NCBI GenBank assembly: GCA_026996795.1
Contig: JALWKC010000266.1
Location: 1-32,981 of the forward strand
Reading direction: 5' to 3'
Length of the DNA: 32,981 nt
From: Lysobacterales bacterium
GTDB lineage: Bacteria > Pseudomonadota > Gammaproteobacteria > Xanthomonadales > Marinicellaceae
The notes under the pieces are model-generated. The model had not been told where the DNA came from. It saw nothing but the letters and a program-made list of their open reading frames with translations, and did no database searches. A program made the position numbers and the translations under genes. Shown here piece by piece: positions 1 to 7,642 of the stretch; within the stretch, counting starts at the first letter, position 1, and each line of letters begins with the position of its first letter.

Positions 1-33
1 ATCAACCCACAATCAACAAAAAATAGTACTTAC

Positions 34-318
34 TTATTAACCTGGCATCAATATAGGCGATGCTCAGCCGTGATGCGCTGTTTGCCAGCAAGGCGTCAAC
101 TCGCCGCTGTAGTCACTCTACAGCAAGAGTTGATAACGCAGTCTGGCGGACAGCGCATCGCGGCCTGCCTTTTTATATCAATAAGTTGGGGCTTCAAGCC
201 TGCCCCGGCCCGGCGTTATCGCTTTTGCCAATGGAACAGCCATTGGCTGCAAGCGATGCCTTGCTCCGAGGCAGGCTTGAAGCCCTGAGCATCACCTATA
301 TTGATGCCAGGGTAATAA
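34..318. mobile_element. Family A structured MITE-like element, copy 1
   Basis: A 285-bp element. Its ends are inverted repeats of about 34 bp beginning TTATTAACCTGGCATCA on the left and, reading inward from the right, TTATTACCCTGGCATCA. Inside lie two long imperfect hairpins: arms at about 67-112 and 118-164, and arms at about 188-234 and 236-285, joined by an AT-rich stretch (165-187). The layout is therefore a terminal stem enclosing two stem-loops. A second copy at 25545-25992 has the same internal parts in reverse order, and a minimal copy lies at 7803-7841. The outermost bases are compatible with a TA duplication around TTAACC...GGTTAA, but TA also fits the repeat itself. It carries no convincing gene: the ORF at 60-362 runs through the hairpins. 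It fills the stretch downstream of gpsA. That it moves by a transposase acting in trans is inference. Confidence 0.85.
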
Positions 319-402
319 CAATATCTTTAATGATATTTGTCAGAAATTCACTGGCGCGCTGAGAATAAAGCCGCGGCCGGCGGGTTTGGCGGGAATGTGG
401 GG

Positions 403-1422
403 TTAGTCGAATTCGGGCCGGGGGTCGCGGCGCATGAGTTCGTCCACGGCCTGTTGCGGGGTGAGTTCGCTGTTGATGACTTTGAGCACGTGGCGGGAAA
501 TGGGCATTTCCACCTGATATTGGTCGGCCAGTCGCACCACTTCTTCGGCGGTGCCGATGCCTTCTACCACCTGGCCGATGTCGGCTTTGGCTTCTTCGAC
601 ACTTTTGCCCTGGCCCAATGCCAGGCCCATCCGCCGGTTGCGGGACAGATCGCCGGTGCAGGTGAGCACCAGGTCCCCCAGACCGGACAGGCCCATAAGC
701 GTTTCGGGTTTGACGCCCATGGCTTTGCCCAGGCGCATCATTTCGGCCATGCCACGGGTGAGGATGGCCGCGCGGGTGTTGTCGCCCAGTTGCATGCCAT
801 CGCAAATGCCGGTGGCCAGCGCCAGCACGTTTTTGACCGCACCACCGAGCTCGGCGCCCATGAGGTCGGGCGAATAGTAAACGCGAAAGCGGTCGTTGTT
901 GAGGGCGTAGGCCACCTGGCGGGCAAATTCCGGGTGGGTGGACGCCACCGTGACCAGGGTGGGTTTGCCAGCGGCCACATCTTTGGCAAAGGATGGGCCG
1001 GTGACCAGTGCGATGGGTTTGTCCGGCCCCAAAATCTCTTCGGCCACCTGATGCAGAAACCGGCCTGTGCCGGGTTCAAAGCCCTTGCTGGCCCAGGCCA
1101 CCGGCTTATCGCCAAGCAGCGGTTTGATGCGCGTGAGGATGTCGGCAAAAGCGTGGCTGGGGCTGACCACCAGAACGGCTTCGGCCTCGCCCACGGCCTT
1201 TTCCAGGTCTGGTTCAATGTGCAGGTTTTCGGGGAATTCGAAGCCGGGCAGGTAGAACGGATTGCTGCGGCTTTTGGCCATTTCTGCCAGTTTTGCCTTG
1301 TCCCGACCCCACAAGGTAACGGGCGTGCCGGCCCGGACCATTTGCATGGCCAGGGCGGTGCCCCAGGAGCCGGCGCCCAGCACCGAAAATTTTTGCGGGC
1401 GCTGTGGGCGGTCAGGCTCCAT
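403..1422 (-). CDS. gpsA: Glycerol-3-phosphate dehydrogenase [NAD(P)+]
   Basis: GpsA reduces dihydroxyacetone phosphate to sn-glycerol 3-phosphate, the backbone for phospholipids, in the cytosol. The 339-residue product is of normal length. Visible motifs: the Rossmann loop GAGSWG at residues 16-21, ASKG at 111-114, GPSFA at 142-146, the catalytic lysine K197 in GGAVKN, and the GLSGLGDL segment at 244-251. The frame stays open upstream to 1590, but the extra 56 residues are not GpsA-like and overlap secB, so the ATG at 1422, just before the Rossmann fold, is chosen. No strong ribosome site is seen there. It follows secB by 28 bp, the same secB-gpsA order as in Escherichia coli. The stop is followed at once by the family A element region. 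Confidence 0.96.
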   Translation of the reverse strand: MEPDRPQRPQKFSVLGAGSWGTALAMQMVRAGTPVTLWGRDKAKLAEMAKSRSNPFYLPGFEFPENLHIEPDLEKAVGEAEAVLVVSPSHAFADILTRIKPLLGDKPVAWASKGFEPGTGRFLHQVAEEILGPDKPIALVTGPSFAKDVAAGKPTLVTVASTHPEFARQVAYALNNDRFRVYYSPDLMGAELGGAVKNVLALATGICDGMQLGDNTRAAILTRGMAEMMRLGKAMGVKPETLMGLSGLGDLVLTCTGDLSRNRRMGLALGQGKSVEEAKADIGQVVEGIGTAEEVVRLADQYQVEMPISRHVLKVINSELTPQQAVDELMRRDPRPEFD

Positions 1423-1450
1423 GGCTGGCGGTTGCTGAGTCAAAACCGGC

Positions 1451-1948
1451 TTACTGGGTGGTTTCGCTGCCGGCATTTTCCTGCGCGCGCTGCATCTGCT
1501 CGGCGTAGAGCTGGTCGAAATTGACCGGTTGCAGCAACAGGGGCTGGAAGCCACCGTGCATGACCAGATCGGCCACGCACTGGCGGGCAAACGGGAAAAG
1601 CACGTTGGGGGCGTAGGCGCCCAGGGTCTGGTGCAGGATTTGTTCCGGGAAATTGACCAGGCTGAAAATACCGGCCTGTTGCACTTCCACCAGGTAGGCG
1701 GTTTTGTCGTTGACGGTGCAAGTCACCGTGACGGTCAGCACCACGTCGTAGGTGTTTTCGGCAATGGTGGTGACTTTCTGGTTCAGGTTCATCTGGATCT
1801 GCGGCTGTCCCTGCTCCTGAAAAATCTGCGGGGCATTGGGCGCTTCAAAGGAGGCGTCTTTCAGGTACACCTTTTGCAGGGCCATGACGGGGTTTTTGGC
1901 TTCGTTGTTTTCTGTGGCCTGATTTTCGGTTTTGTCTTCTTCACTCAT
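1451..1948 (-). CDS. secB: Protein-export chaperone SecB
   Basis: SecB is a tetrameric cytosolic chaperone that keeps preproteins unfolded and hands them to SecA. The 165-residue product shows the family core: an acidic N-terminus, the FEAPNAP segment, the beta-sheet stretch NTYDVVLTVTVT, and the FPFARQCVADLVMHGGFQP region that is strongly conserved in SecB, followed by a Q/E-rich tail. An AGGA ribosome site lies 8 bp before the ATG. It sits between yibN and gpsA. In E. coli the glutaredoxin gene grxC lies between yibN and secB; here only 113 bp separate them and no glutaredoxin gene is present. Confidence 0.97.
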   Translation of the reverse strand: MSEEDKTENQATENNEAKNPVMALQKVYLKDASFEAPNAPQIFQEQGQPQIQMNLNQKVTTIAENTYDVVLTVTVTCTVNDKTAYLVEVQQAGIFSLVNFPEQILHQTLGAYAPNVLFPFARQCVADLVMHGGFQPLLLQPVNFDQLYAEQMQRAQENAGSETTQ

Positions 1949-2061
1949 GGTTGTTTTCCTGTCACTTGGGTAAACGGAGGCGGCCAGTGGCCACCTGTGG
2001 ATACGATAAAGGGTTTTGCCGGCCCGGTTTTGTTCCGGGCCAGCGGGGATTCTCCGGTTTT

Positions 2062-2493
2062 TTATTTTTTGCTCAGGGGCAGCTTTTCACTGACCCAACC
2101 ATTAATGCCGCCTTTGAGGTTGAACACCTTGTCGAAGCCTGCTTGCGTCAACTGGTTGACCCCGGCCAGGGAAGTCACGCCCCGCTGACAGCAGACGATG
2201 ATGGGTTTGTCCTTGTGTTTTTCCAGTTCCTTCAAGCGCGTTGGCAATTCGGCAACGGGAATGTTTTTGGCATTGACGATGTGGCCCTGCTGGAAGTCGG
2301 CTGGATTGCGCACGTCCAGCACCATGGCGTCCTGATGATTCACCAACTGGGTCAGCTGCAATGGGCTCACGTCACGCTGGGTCATGCGTTTGCGGTTCAG
2401 TTCGGTCACGATAATCAGAAACAGCACGCCAAAAAAAGCAGCCACCAAGAGGCTGTGATTGCCGGCAAATTCGGCCAACTGGGAAAAATTCAT
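2062..2493 (-). CDS. yibN: Membrane-anchored rhodanese-like protein YibN
   Basis: Predicted 143-residue inner-membrane protein: one N-terminal transmembrane segment (about residues 14-30), a short basic linker (NRKR), then a cytoplasmic rhodanese domain. The active-site loop CCQRGVTS starts at C101; C102 is the likely sulfur-carrying cysteine. The GGINGW signature at 128-133 closes the domain. The ATG at 2493 is preceded by GGAG at 5 bp spacing; longer upstream frames run into the divergent promoter. Homologues lie at the head of the yibN-grxC-secB-gpsA cluster in enterobacteria, so the position supports the name. The physiological sulfur acceptor or partner is not evident from the sequence. 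Confidence 0.9.
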   Translation of the reverse strand: MNFSQLAEFAGNHSLLVAAFFGVLFLIIVTELNRKRMTQRDVSPLQLTQLVNHQDAMVLDVRNPADFQQGHIVNAKNIPVAELPTRLKELEKHKDKPIIVCCQRGVTSLAGVNQLTQAGFDKVFNLKGGINGWVSEKLPLSKK

Positions 2494-2603
2494 GCACGCT
2501 CCATAAGGGGTTTTATGCCCACCGTGATGTCTACCTGATGTCAACTGTGTGTCGTCATGACATCGGCCTGACGCCGCTGGCTGGCGAGGCATCCAAACGC
2601 GAT

Positions 2604-2620
2604 ATTATACACGCTATAAT
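2604..2620. promoter_or_regulatory. Divergent back-to-back -10 boxes for yibN and envC
   Basis: The sequence ATTATACACGCTATAAT is a perfect inverted repeat around a 5-bp centre. It supplies TATAAT on the + strand at 2615-2620, only 6 bp before the envC ATG, and TATAAT on the - strand at 2609-2604, about 110 bp before yibN. No good -35 hexamer is visible for either direction. The + box would start transcription at or next to the envC start codon. Function is inferred from the hexamers alone. Confidence 0.5.
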
Positions 2621-2626
2621 GCGCCG

Positions 2627-3793
2627 ATGAGATACCCCCCTCGCCTGTGGCCTGTGATTTTCTGCCTGTTGCCCTGGCTGGCTTTTGCCGGCACCAGCGG
2701 CGCGTCCGACCCCGATGAAGCCGCGCTGCAAAAACAGCTGGAACGCATTTCGCGTCAGATTTCGCGCCTGCGAAAAGAACTGAATACCGCCGGTGCGGAA
2801 GAAAAGAAACTGCTGGATGAACTGCAGGCACAGGACCAGCGCATCAATGCCCAGCACCAGCGGATTCGGGCCGTGCAGCGCCGCATCGATGAAAGTCAGG
2901 AAAAAATCACCGCCGTCAACCAGGAAATCGCGCAAAAAAACCGGCATATCCGCAAACAGAAACAGGAACTGTCCACCTTGTTGAAACTGGCCGTTTACAC
3001 CCGGCACGACCTGGGGCTGAAACGCCTGCTGCTGGCCGATGGCAGCCAACGCAGCGATGTGGCCGCGCATCAGATTCGCTACCTGCAGCACCGTCTGTTT
3101 GAACTGGTGCGGGGAATTGCCACGGACATTGCCCAGCTGGAAGCCCTGCAGCAACAACTGAAACAACAGCAGGCCCAATGGCAACACGAGCAGGAACAAC
3201 TGGTCAGCGAACAAGAAAAACTGCAGCAACAGCGCCATCAACGCGAATTTGTGTTGCAGGCGCTGCGGGAAAAAATGCGCGCGGATAAAAACCAGATACA
3301 GCAACTGGGGAAAAACCGCCAGCGCCTGAACCGCCTGCTGAAGGAACTCCAGAACCTGCTGGATGACCTGCCCGATAACCTGGGCCAGAACACCCGCTTT
3401 GCACGCCTCAAGGGCCGGTTGCCGGCGCCAGTTACCGGCCGCCTGCTACACCGCTTCGGTTCGGCGCGGGGGCGCCAGCGGCAACGTTGGGAAGGGCTGG
3501 TGTTTGCCGCTGCAGCCGGCACACCGGTGAAGGCCGTGGCCTATGGCCGGGTGGCTTTTGCGGACTGGTTGCGCGGCTACGGCTTGCTGGTGGTGCTGGA
3601 CCACGGCGATGGCTACATGAGCCTGTATGGCCACAACGAGGCAGTGCTGGTGGAACCGGGCGACTGGGTTCAGCCCGGTGAAGAGATTGCCCTGGCCGGT
3701 AACAGCGGTTCACTGGAAGAACCGGCCGTGTATTTTGAGCTGCGGCATGACGCCAAACCCATCAACCCGTCGCGCTGGCTGAAAAGGCGCTAG
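2627..3793 (+). CDS. envC: EnvC-like murein hydrolase activator (degenerate LytM domain)
   Basis: EnvC is a periplasmic division protein that activates the amidases AmiA and AmiB at the septum under control of FtsEX. The 388-residue product has a signal peptide (about 1-21, ending AFAG), a long coiled coil (about 30-245) rich in Q, E, K and R, and a C-terminal LytM/M23 domain (about 265-385). The zinc ligands of active M23 peptidases are missing: the usual HxGxD site reads RWEGLVF and the usual HLHFE site reads AVYFELR, while the YGHN segment is kept. Like EnvC it should therefore be an activator, not a peptidase. No ribosome site precedes the ATG, and a TATAAT box ends 6 bp upstream, hinting at a leaderless message. 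It is divergent from yibN, as in E. coli. Confidence 0.93.
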   Translation: MRYPPRLWPVIFCLLPWLAFAGTSGASDPDEAALQKQLERISRQISRLRKELNTAGAEEKKLLDELQAQDQRINAQHQRIRAVQRRIDESQEKITAVNQEIAQKNRHIRKQKQELSTLLKLAVYTRHDLGLKRLLLADGSQRSDVAAHQIRYLQHRLFELVRGIATDIAQLEALQQQLKQQQAQWQHEQEQLVSEQEKLQQQRHQREFVLQALREKMRADKNQIQQLGKNRQRLNRLLKELQNLLDDLPDNLGQNTRFARLKGRLPAPVTGRLLHRFGSARGRQRQRWEGLVFAAAAGTPVKAVAYGRVAFADWLRGYGLLVVLDHGDGYMSLYGHNEAVLVEPGDWVQPGEEIALAGNSGSLEEPAVYFELRHDAKPINPSRWLKRR

Positions 3794-3818
3794 CAGGGTT
3801 GCTCTTGTGTTCTGACGG

Positions 3819-4805
3819 TTATTCCTGATTGGCCTGTTTTTCGGCCTGTTGGCGGGCCCGTTGCTTTTCGGCCTTGTGCCGACGAGCCGCCTCGCGTGCC
3901 GCTTCGCCGATGTGTTCCTCCCCGCGCTGCCGGGCCAGCTCGATTTGCTTCTGGCGTTCGGCAAAACGTCGTTTTTGTTCTTCGCTGAGTGAGTCGTGGC
4001 AGTGCGGGCAACTGATGCCTTTCTGGTAATGCGGGTGCGCCTTGTCGGCCTCGGTGATGGGCAGGCGGCAGGCGTGGCACTGGTCGTAATGGCCCGGCTG
4101 CAGGTCGTGATCGACGGTGACCCGGTTATCAAACACAAAGCACTCGCCCTGCCACAGGGTTTCCTCTTTGGGCACTTCTTCCAGGTACTTGAGAATGCCG
4201 CCTTGCAGGTGAAACACGTCTTCAAAACCCATCTGCTTGAGCAAGGCAGTGGATTTTTCACAGCGAATGCCGCCGGTGCAGAACATGGCCACTTTTTTGT
4301 GTTTTTTCGGGTCCAGGTGCTGCTTGACGTATTCAGGAAACTGACGGAAGGCTTCGGTGTTGGGGTTGATGGCGTCCTTGAAGGTGCCCACCCGGTATTC
4401 GTAGTCGTTGCGGGTGTCGATGAGCAGCACCTCGGGGTCGGAAATCAATGCGTTCCAGTCTTTGGGCCGGACGTAGGTGCCCACGACTTTTTTCGGGTCT
4501 ATGCCTTCCACACCCAGGGTGACGATTTCCTTTTTCAATTTGACCTTGGTGCGATAGAACGGCATTTCCCCGGACAGGGATTCCTTGCTGTCCAGGCCGG
4601 CCAGGCGCGGGTCTTGGCGCAGCCAGTCCAGCACTGCGTCGATGCCTTCACGCGAGCCGGCGATGGTGCCGTTAACGCCTTCGGCGGCCAGCAGAATCGT
4701 GCCTTTGACACCGTTTTCCTGCATGACCTGTAACAGCGGTTCACGCAGGCGCTGGAAGTCATCCAGTTCAACAAAGTGATACAGGGCGGTGACAACAGTT
4801 GGCAT
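3819..4805 (-). CDS. trhO: tRNA uridine(34) hydroxylase TrhO (YceA)
   Basis: TrhO hydroxylates wobble uridine 34 to 5-hydroxyuridine in certain tRNAs. The 328-residue product shows an N-terminal region with the [11 protein letters not shown] motif (41-51), a central rhodanese-type domain with the family active loop [11 protein letters not shown] (C176, C182), and a C-terminal extension with two CxxC pairs (C243/C246 and C266/C269) that could bind zinc, followed by a charged K/R/E/Q-rich tail. The ATG at 4805 is chosen because GGAG lies 6 bp upstream; the frame also allows a GTG four codons earlier. It is convergent with envC with 25 bp between them. tRNA-Phe lies 87 bp upstream on the same strand, so the two may share a transcript; tRNA-Phe(GAA) is not itself a substrate because its position 34 is G. 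Confidence 0.94.
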   Translation of the reverse strand: MPTVVTALYHFVELDDFQRLREPLLQVMQENGVKGTILLAAEGVNGTIAGSREGIDAVLDWLRQDPRLAGLDSKESLSGEMPFYRTKVKLKKEIVTLGVEGIDPKKVVGTYVRPKDWNALISDPEVLLIDTRNDYEYRVGTFKDAINPNTEAFRQFPEYVKQHLDPKKHKKVAMFCTGGIRCEKSTALLKQMGFEDVFHLQGGILKYLEEVPKEETLWQGECFVFDNRVTVDHDLQPGHYDQCHACRLPITEADKAHPHYQKGISCPHCHDSLSEEQKRRFAERQKQIELARQRGEEHIGEAAREAARRHKAEKQRARQQAEKQANQE

Positions 4806-4892
4806 GGTCTTCTCCACAAGAATGGCGCACGCGTGTGGCGGCGATCAGACGGGTATTTTAGCGCGGGAGTGGCAACAGGTGATAACAAGAAG

Positions 4893-4968
4893 TGGTGGCC
4901 GGTCGCGGAATCGAACCACGGACACGGGGATTTTCAATCCCCTGCTCTACCGACTGAGCTAACCGGCC
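4893..4968 (-). tRNA. tRNA-Phe (GAA)
   Basis: The minus strand folds as a complete 76-nt tRNA: acceptor GGCCGGT pairs with ACCGGCC, the D arm contains AGCTCAGTCGGTAGAGC, the anticodon stem GGGGA/TCCCC encloses loop TTGAAAA with anticodon GAA, and the T arm contains GGTTCGATTCC. The CCA end is encoded (4893-4895). It is a single tRNA gene, not part of a cluster. It is preceded by a strong promoter and a leader hairpin. Confidence 0.97.
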
Positions 4969-4976
4969 ACTGGGTT

Positions 4977-5005
4977 TGACGGTCTGGAATGGCTTCCAGC
5001 CGTCA
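4977..5005 (-). other. Leader hairpin in the tRNA-Phe precursor
   Basis: On the minus strand the predicted leader contains TGACGGCTGGAA followed four bases later by TTCCAGACCGTCA, an imperfect hairpin with a 12-bp stem and one mismatch, ending 8 bases before the mature tRNA 5' end. It could be a processing signal for the 5' leader; that role is inference. Confidence 0.5.
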
Positions 5006-5014
5006 GGAGGCGGT

Positions 5015-5043
5015 ATTAAACCGTTTTGGCCTCACAAGGTCAA
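5015..5043 (-). promoter_or_regulatory. Promoter of tRNA-Phe
   Basis: On the minus strand TTGACC (5043-5038) and TTTAAT (5020-5015) are separated by exactly 17 bp, a near-consensus sigma-70 promoter. Transcription should start near 5008, about 40 nt before the mature tRNA. Confidence 0.75.
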
Positions 5044-5116
5044 GAATTTTGTTAAAAAAATGCCCGGCTTCCAACCATGAGAGCGAACCTGGCCTGATGC
5101 CTGACCTGACACCGGC

Positions 5117-5404
5117 TTAGTCTGACGCTTCCGGCGGCACATAGCCTTCGACTTCTTCCAATTGGCCTTCGCCAAACAGAAAAGCGCGCATCTGTTCTTC
5201 CAGCCTGGCGCGGTGCGCCGGATCGCGCACCGACCAGCGATTCTCGTTGATGAGCCGGGTCTGGTGGGCCAGCCACTCGTCCCAGAAGCGGGCGCTGATC
5301 TGCTCGTGGATGCGCTGCCCCAGTTCGCCGGGGTATGGCACGTAATCCAGCCCTGGCTGATTGGGGCCGTACTTGATGCAGGTGATGGTGCGTGGTGTGT
5401 TCAT
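5117..5404 (-). CDS. yggX: Fe(2+)-trafficking / oxidative damage protection protein YggX
   Basis: YggX is a small cytosolic protein linked to protection of iron-sulfur clusters and to iron handling. The 95-residue product carries the family hallmarks: an N-terminal cysteine (C9 in TITCIKYG), the PYPGELGQRI segment, WLAHQTRLINENR, and FLFGEG near the C-terminus followed by GYVPP. Its ATG overlaps the stop of the upstream PH-domain gene in an ATGA, so translation is probably coupled. In E. coli yggX directly follows mutY; here the ydbS/ydbT-like pair is placed between mutY and yggX on the same strand. Confidence 0.95.
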   Translation of the reverse strand: MNTPRTITCIKYGPNQPGLDYVPYPGELGQRIHEQISARFWDEWLAHQTRLINENRWSVRDPAHRARLEEQMRAFLFGEGQLEEVEGYVPPEASD

Positions 5405-6999
5405 GCGCCGGATTGTAGCGCATTCCCGGCTTGAACGGGTTGCCCTGTCAGTGCCTGCTGCCCAAGCCGGGCCAGAATAAAATCTCGGATGCCCTGCGCT
5501 TCTGCCATTGGCAAGTAATGCACCTGTGGCGCCTTAAGCATGGGATTGCCACCGGCGGTATCCACCCGGAGTGTGGCCATGCCGTGGCGCCGGTCAAACG
5601 GCGACTGGCTGAGGTCAATCACTTGCACCTTGTCCAGCTTGACGTGCGCCTGATGCCGAAAGAAAACACCGCTGCGAGTGCTGAATCGTGACTCATCCAG
5701 CGCATAGCCGGCACGCCGTACCCAGGCTTTGGCGTGCCAGGCCAGCGGCAACAGACCAAGCAGAAAAACCACCACGGGCACCGACAGCAGCCAGAAATTG
5801 CTTAAGGCATGAAGCGCCCACAAGAACACTGTCGCCCCGATCACCAAAAGCAACCAGAAAAATGCCTGTCGTTTGAACACCCGCCGCCAGGCGCGGAAAG
5901 GAATGGGTTTCCACTCAGTCTGTTGCCATGCAAACCCCGGCTCAATCCGTTCCAAAAACCCTGCCAGCCTGTGCTTGGGGATATACGGCGCCAGCCAGCG
6001 CATGACCAGTCCCTGCTGTTCGGTATTGACGCCACCGGCGGTTTCCACCGTCACCGTGGCACCACCGAACCATTGGTGCAGGGGATTTTCCTTGACGCGG
6101 TATAGCTGGATTCGTCTGTTTGGAATGGTGGCGGTCATGCGCGAGAGCAGGCCCATTTCCGCAAAAAGACGCCCGGGCTTCTGCCAGAGACGGAAATCAT
6201 AAAAACGCAGCAGCGCCCAGACCACGGTAAAAACCTGCAACAAAAGAAATATCACCAGCACCAGGGCGATGGCCACAGCCACCACCTGCGCCTGTGACCA
6301 GCGGGACCATTCCGGCAACCAGCCCAACTGCGCCAGCCGGGCGCCGATGTTCTGGTACCAACGCGGGCTCTGGCTGAAGAAACCGGAAACCAGCGCAAAC
6401 ACCAGCAGCCCTTTCTGGCTCACCAGCCCGTAACGCAACACGTCTGCCAGCGGCATGCGCAAGAGGTTCTCTGCTGCCTCCCTGGCCGATGCTTCGGGTC
6501 TGGCTGTGTCGGCGACCTGTGTGGCGGATTCGGTTGAAACACCGGCTGACACACCGGTGGCGGAGGTGGCTGCTTGCAGGCCGCCGGCATGGGCGGCCTG
6601 AATCTTCTGCCGCAAGGTCTCCACCGTGCCCATGTCCACCACCCGCAAAACCGCCTCGGGCTTGCCGCCGGAGGCCGATTCCAGCTGCACCGTGGCCACC
6701 CCCAGAAAACGGTGCAGCGGGTTCTGGCTGGTGTTGATGTTCTGCACCCGCGCGTAAGGAACCTTGCGGTTTTTGCGAAACAGCAGGCCCTCAGCCACCA
6801 CCAGCTGGTCGTCCTCCAGGGCAAAGTGATAAAAAACGTATTGCCACAGCGCACCAACCACAATGGCAGCTATCAGGCCATAAAGCACCCATTGTGACTG
6901 ATAGCTGGACCAGGCAAAGGCACCAATCATGGGGTACAGCATCTGGTAGGTCAGCTTGGCCAGCCAGAACAGGGGTGAAACCGGGTGCAGGCGACGCAT
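5401..6999 (-). CDS. ydbT: PH-domain (bPH2/DUF304) membrane protein, YdbT-like
   Basis: A 532-residue membrane protein with three copies of the bacterial PH repeat, recognisable as VPYARVQNINTSQNPL, IPNRRIQLYRVKENPL and VKLDKVQVIDLSQSPF, each followed by an (A)T(V/L)xVxxA/TxGG strand. Hydrophobic pairs precede each repeat (about residues 10-55, 240-300 and 385-435). Between repeats one and two lies a low-complexity A/T/S/E-rich linker (about 140-180). The frame is open to 7086, but the ATG at 6999 follows AAGGTG by 9 bp and lies 13 bp after the ydbS stop, so it is chosen. It is paired with a YdbS-like gene, as in Bacillus subtilis, where the pair has been linked to resistance to membrane-active antimicrobials. 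The function here is not known. Confidence 0.88.
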   Translation of the reverse strand: MRRLHPVSPLFWLAKLTYQMLYPMIGAFAWSSYQSQWVLYGLIAAIVVGALWQYVFYHFALEDDQLVVAEGLLFRKNRKVPYARVQNINTSQNPLHRFLGVATVQLESASGGKPEAVLRVVDMGTVETLRQKIQAAHAGGLQAATSATGVSAGVSTESATQVADTARPEASAREAAENLLRMPLADVLRYGLVSQKGLLVFALVSGFFSQSPRWYQNIGARLAQLGWLPEWSRWSQAQVVAVAIALVLVIFLLLQVFTVVWALLRFYDFRLWQKPGRLFAEMGLLSRMTATIPNRRIQLYRVKENPLHQWFGGATVTVETAGGVNTEQQGLVMRWLAPYIPKHRLAGFLERIEPGFAWQQTEWKPIPFRAWRRVFKRQAFFWLLLVIGATVFLWALHALSNFWLLSVPVVVFLLGLLPLAWHAKAWVRRAGYALDESRFSTRSGVFFRHQAHVKLDKVQVIDLSQSPFDRRHGMATLRVDTAGGNPMLKAPQVHYLPMAEAQGIRDFILARLGQQALTGQPVQAGNALQSGA

Positions 7000-7012
7000 G
7001 TGACGATGCACC

Positions 7013-7555
7013 TTAAACCGCGCCGCTGTCGCGGTCAAAAGACAGGGCCTGTCGCAGCTGGTGCGCCTGATTAGTGGTGATGCCATCCAGGTTCACCAGC
7101 GCGTGGCGCGTGCCAGCGGTGTGGATAACCAGCCGCGCCAGGTCGTAACGGCGTTGCAGCGGCCCCTGGGTGATGTCGGTATGCTGCACCCGATTCAGTG
7201 GCACTGCCGTTTCGGTGTGCCAGAAAACGCCCTTTCGAATGCGCAAGGCCAGGTCGTCCAGCATAAACCCATAACGGCGATGGGCCGTGCCGGTGTAGGC
7301 AATGCCTGCCAGAAAAATCACAACCAGCAAGACCAGAATAACCGCTAGCAACCATGCCGGATAGTCCGGCACCAGCCAGGCCAGCACTCCTTGAATGACC
7401 GCCACTAACAACAGAATCACCCCAAGAATCAGGCGCTGCAGAAACACATGGGCGCGTTGCTGCTTGAGCCAGACGCCTTTAGGGAAGCTCTGATTGAATC
7501 GTGACACGGCATCTTGCGGCGTAAAATCGTCCATTTCTGCGTTGCAAACCTTCAC
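7013..7555 (-). CDS. ydbS: YdbS-like PH-domain protein with element-derived N-terminus
   Basis: The 180-residue frame has two transmembrane segments (about residues 42-90) and one bPH2 domain (about 105-180) with the core VPLNRVQHTDITQGPL. Its first 26 residues (up to SFPK) are encoded by a family B element that runs from 7642 into the gene at 7483. Removing the element and one 4-bp target copy joins residue K of this frame exactly in frame to the fragment at 7643-7740, restoring an original protein that began at the ATG at 7740. The annotated start is a GTG at 7555 inside the element with no clear ribosome site; an ATG at 7534 is an alternative. The membrane and PH parts are intact, so it may still be made from the element-supplied start. 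Whether it is functional is unknown. Confidence 0.75.
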   Translation of the reverse strand: MKVCNAEMDDFTPQDAVSRFNQSFPKGVWLKQQRAHVFLQRLILGVILLLVAVIQGVLAWLVPDYPAWLLAVILVLLVVIFLAGIAYTGTAHRRYGFMLDDLALRIRKGVFWHTETAVPLNRVQHTDITQGPLQRRYDLARLVIHTAGTRHALVNLDGITTNQAHQLRQALSFDRDSGAV

Positions 7556-7642
7556 AATAGCTTGCTATTGCGTGCGGCTTGCGCCTTGAACTGAACAATC
7601 TTACACGACAATCTGCTCGCGCCAGATTCAATCAGAGCTTCC
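7483..7642. mobile_element. Family B MITE-like element inside ydbS
   Basis: A 160-bp element with perfect 18-bp terminal inverted repeats GGAAGCTCTGATTGAATC (right end carries its complement, differing only beyond that point) and an internal palindrome around AATAGCTTGCTATT. It is flanked by TTAG at 7479-7482 and TTAG at 7643-7646, a 4-bp target duplication. It is very similar to the nested copy at 25597-25756 (about ten differences by eye) and has the same length. The target form and GG-initial repeats resemble IS5-family insertion sequences, whose targets are often YTAR; that link is inference because no transposase is present. Confidence 0.9.

Noticed and set aside
60-362. A 100-residue ORF in family A copy 1, with a similar 74-residue ORF in copy 2 (25742-25966, minus strand)
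   Set aside because: Both run through the hairpin arms and match only because the repeat is shared. Neither has a ribosome site or protein-like composition, and the second half differs by frame.
337-1524. A 395-residue + strand ORF opposite gpsA, and similar long antisense ORFs opposite trhO, mutY, ftsY, ggt and dapE
   Set aside because: These are shadow frames of high-GC genes. The opposite strand carries the clear conserved motifs.
2627-3793. envC product as an active zinc endopeptidase
   Set aside because: The zinc ligand positions are replaced (RWEGLVF, AVYFELR), so it fits the catalytically inactive activator type.
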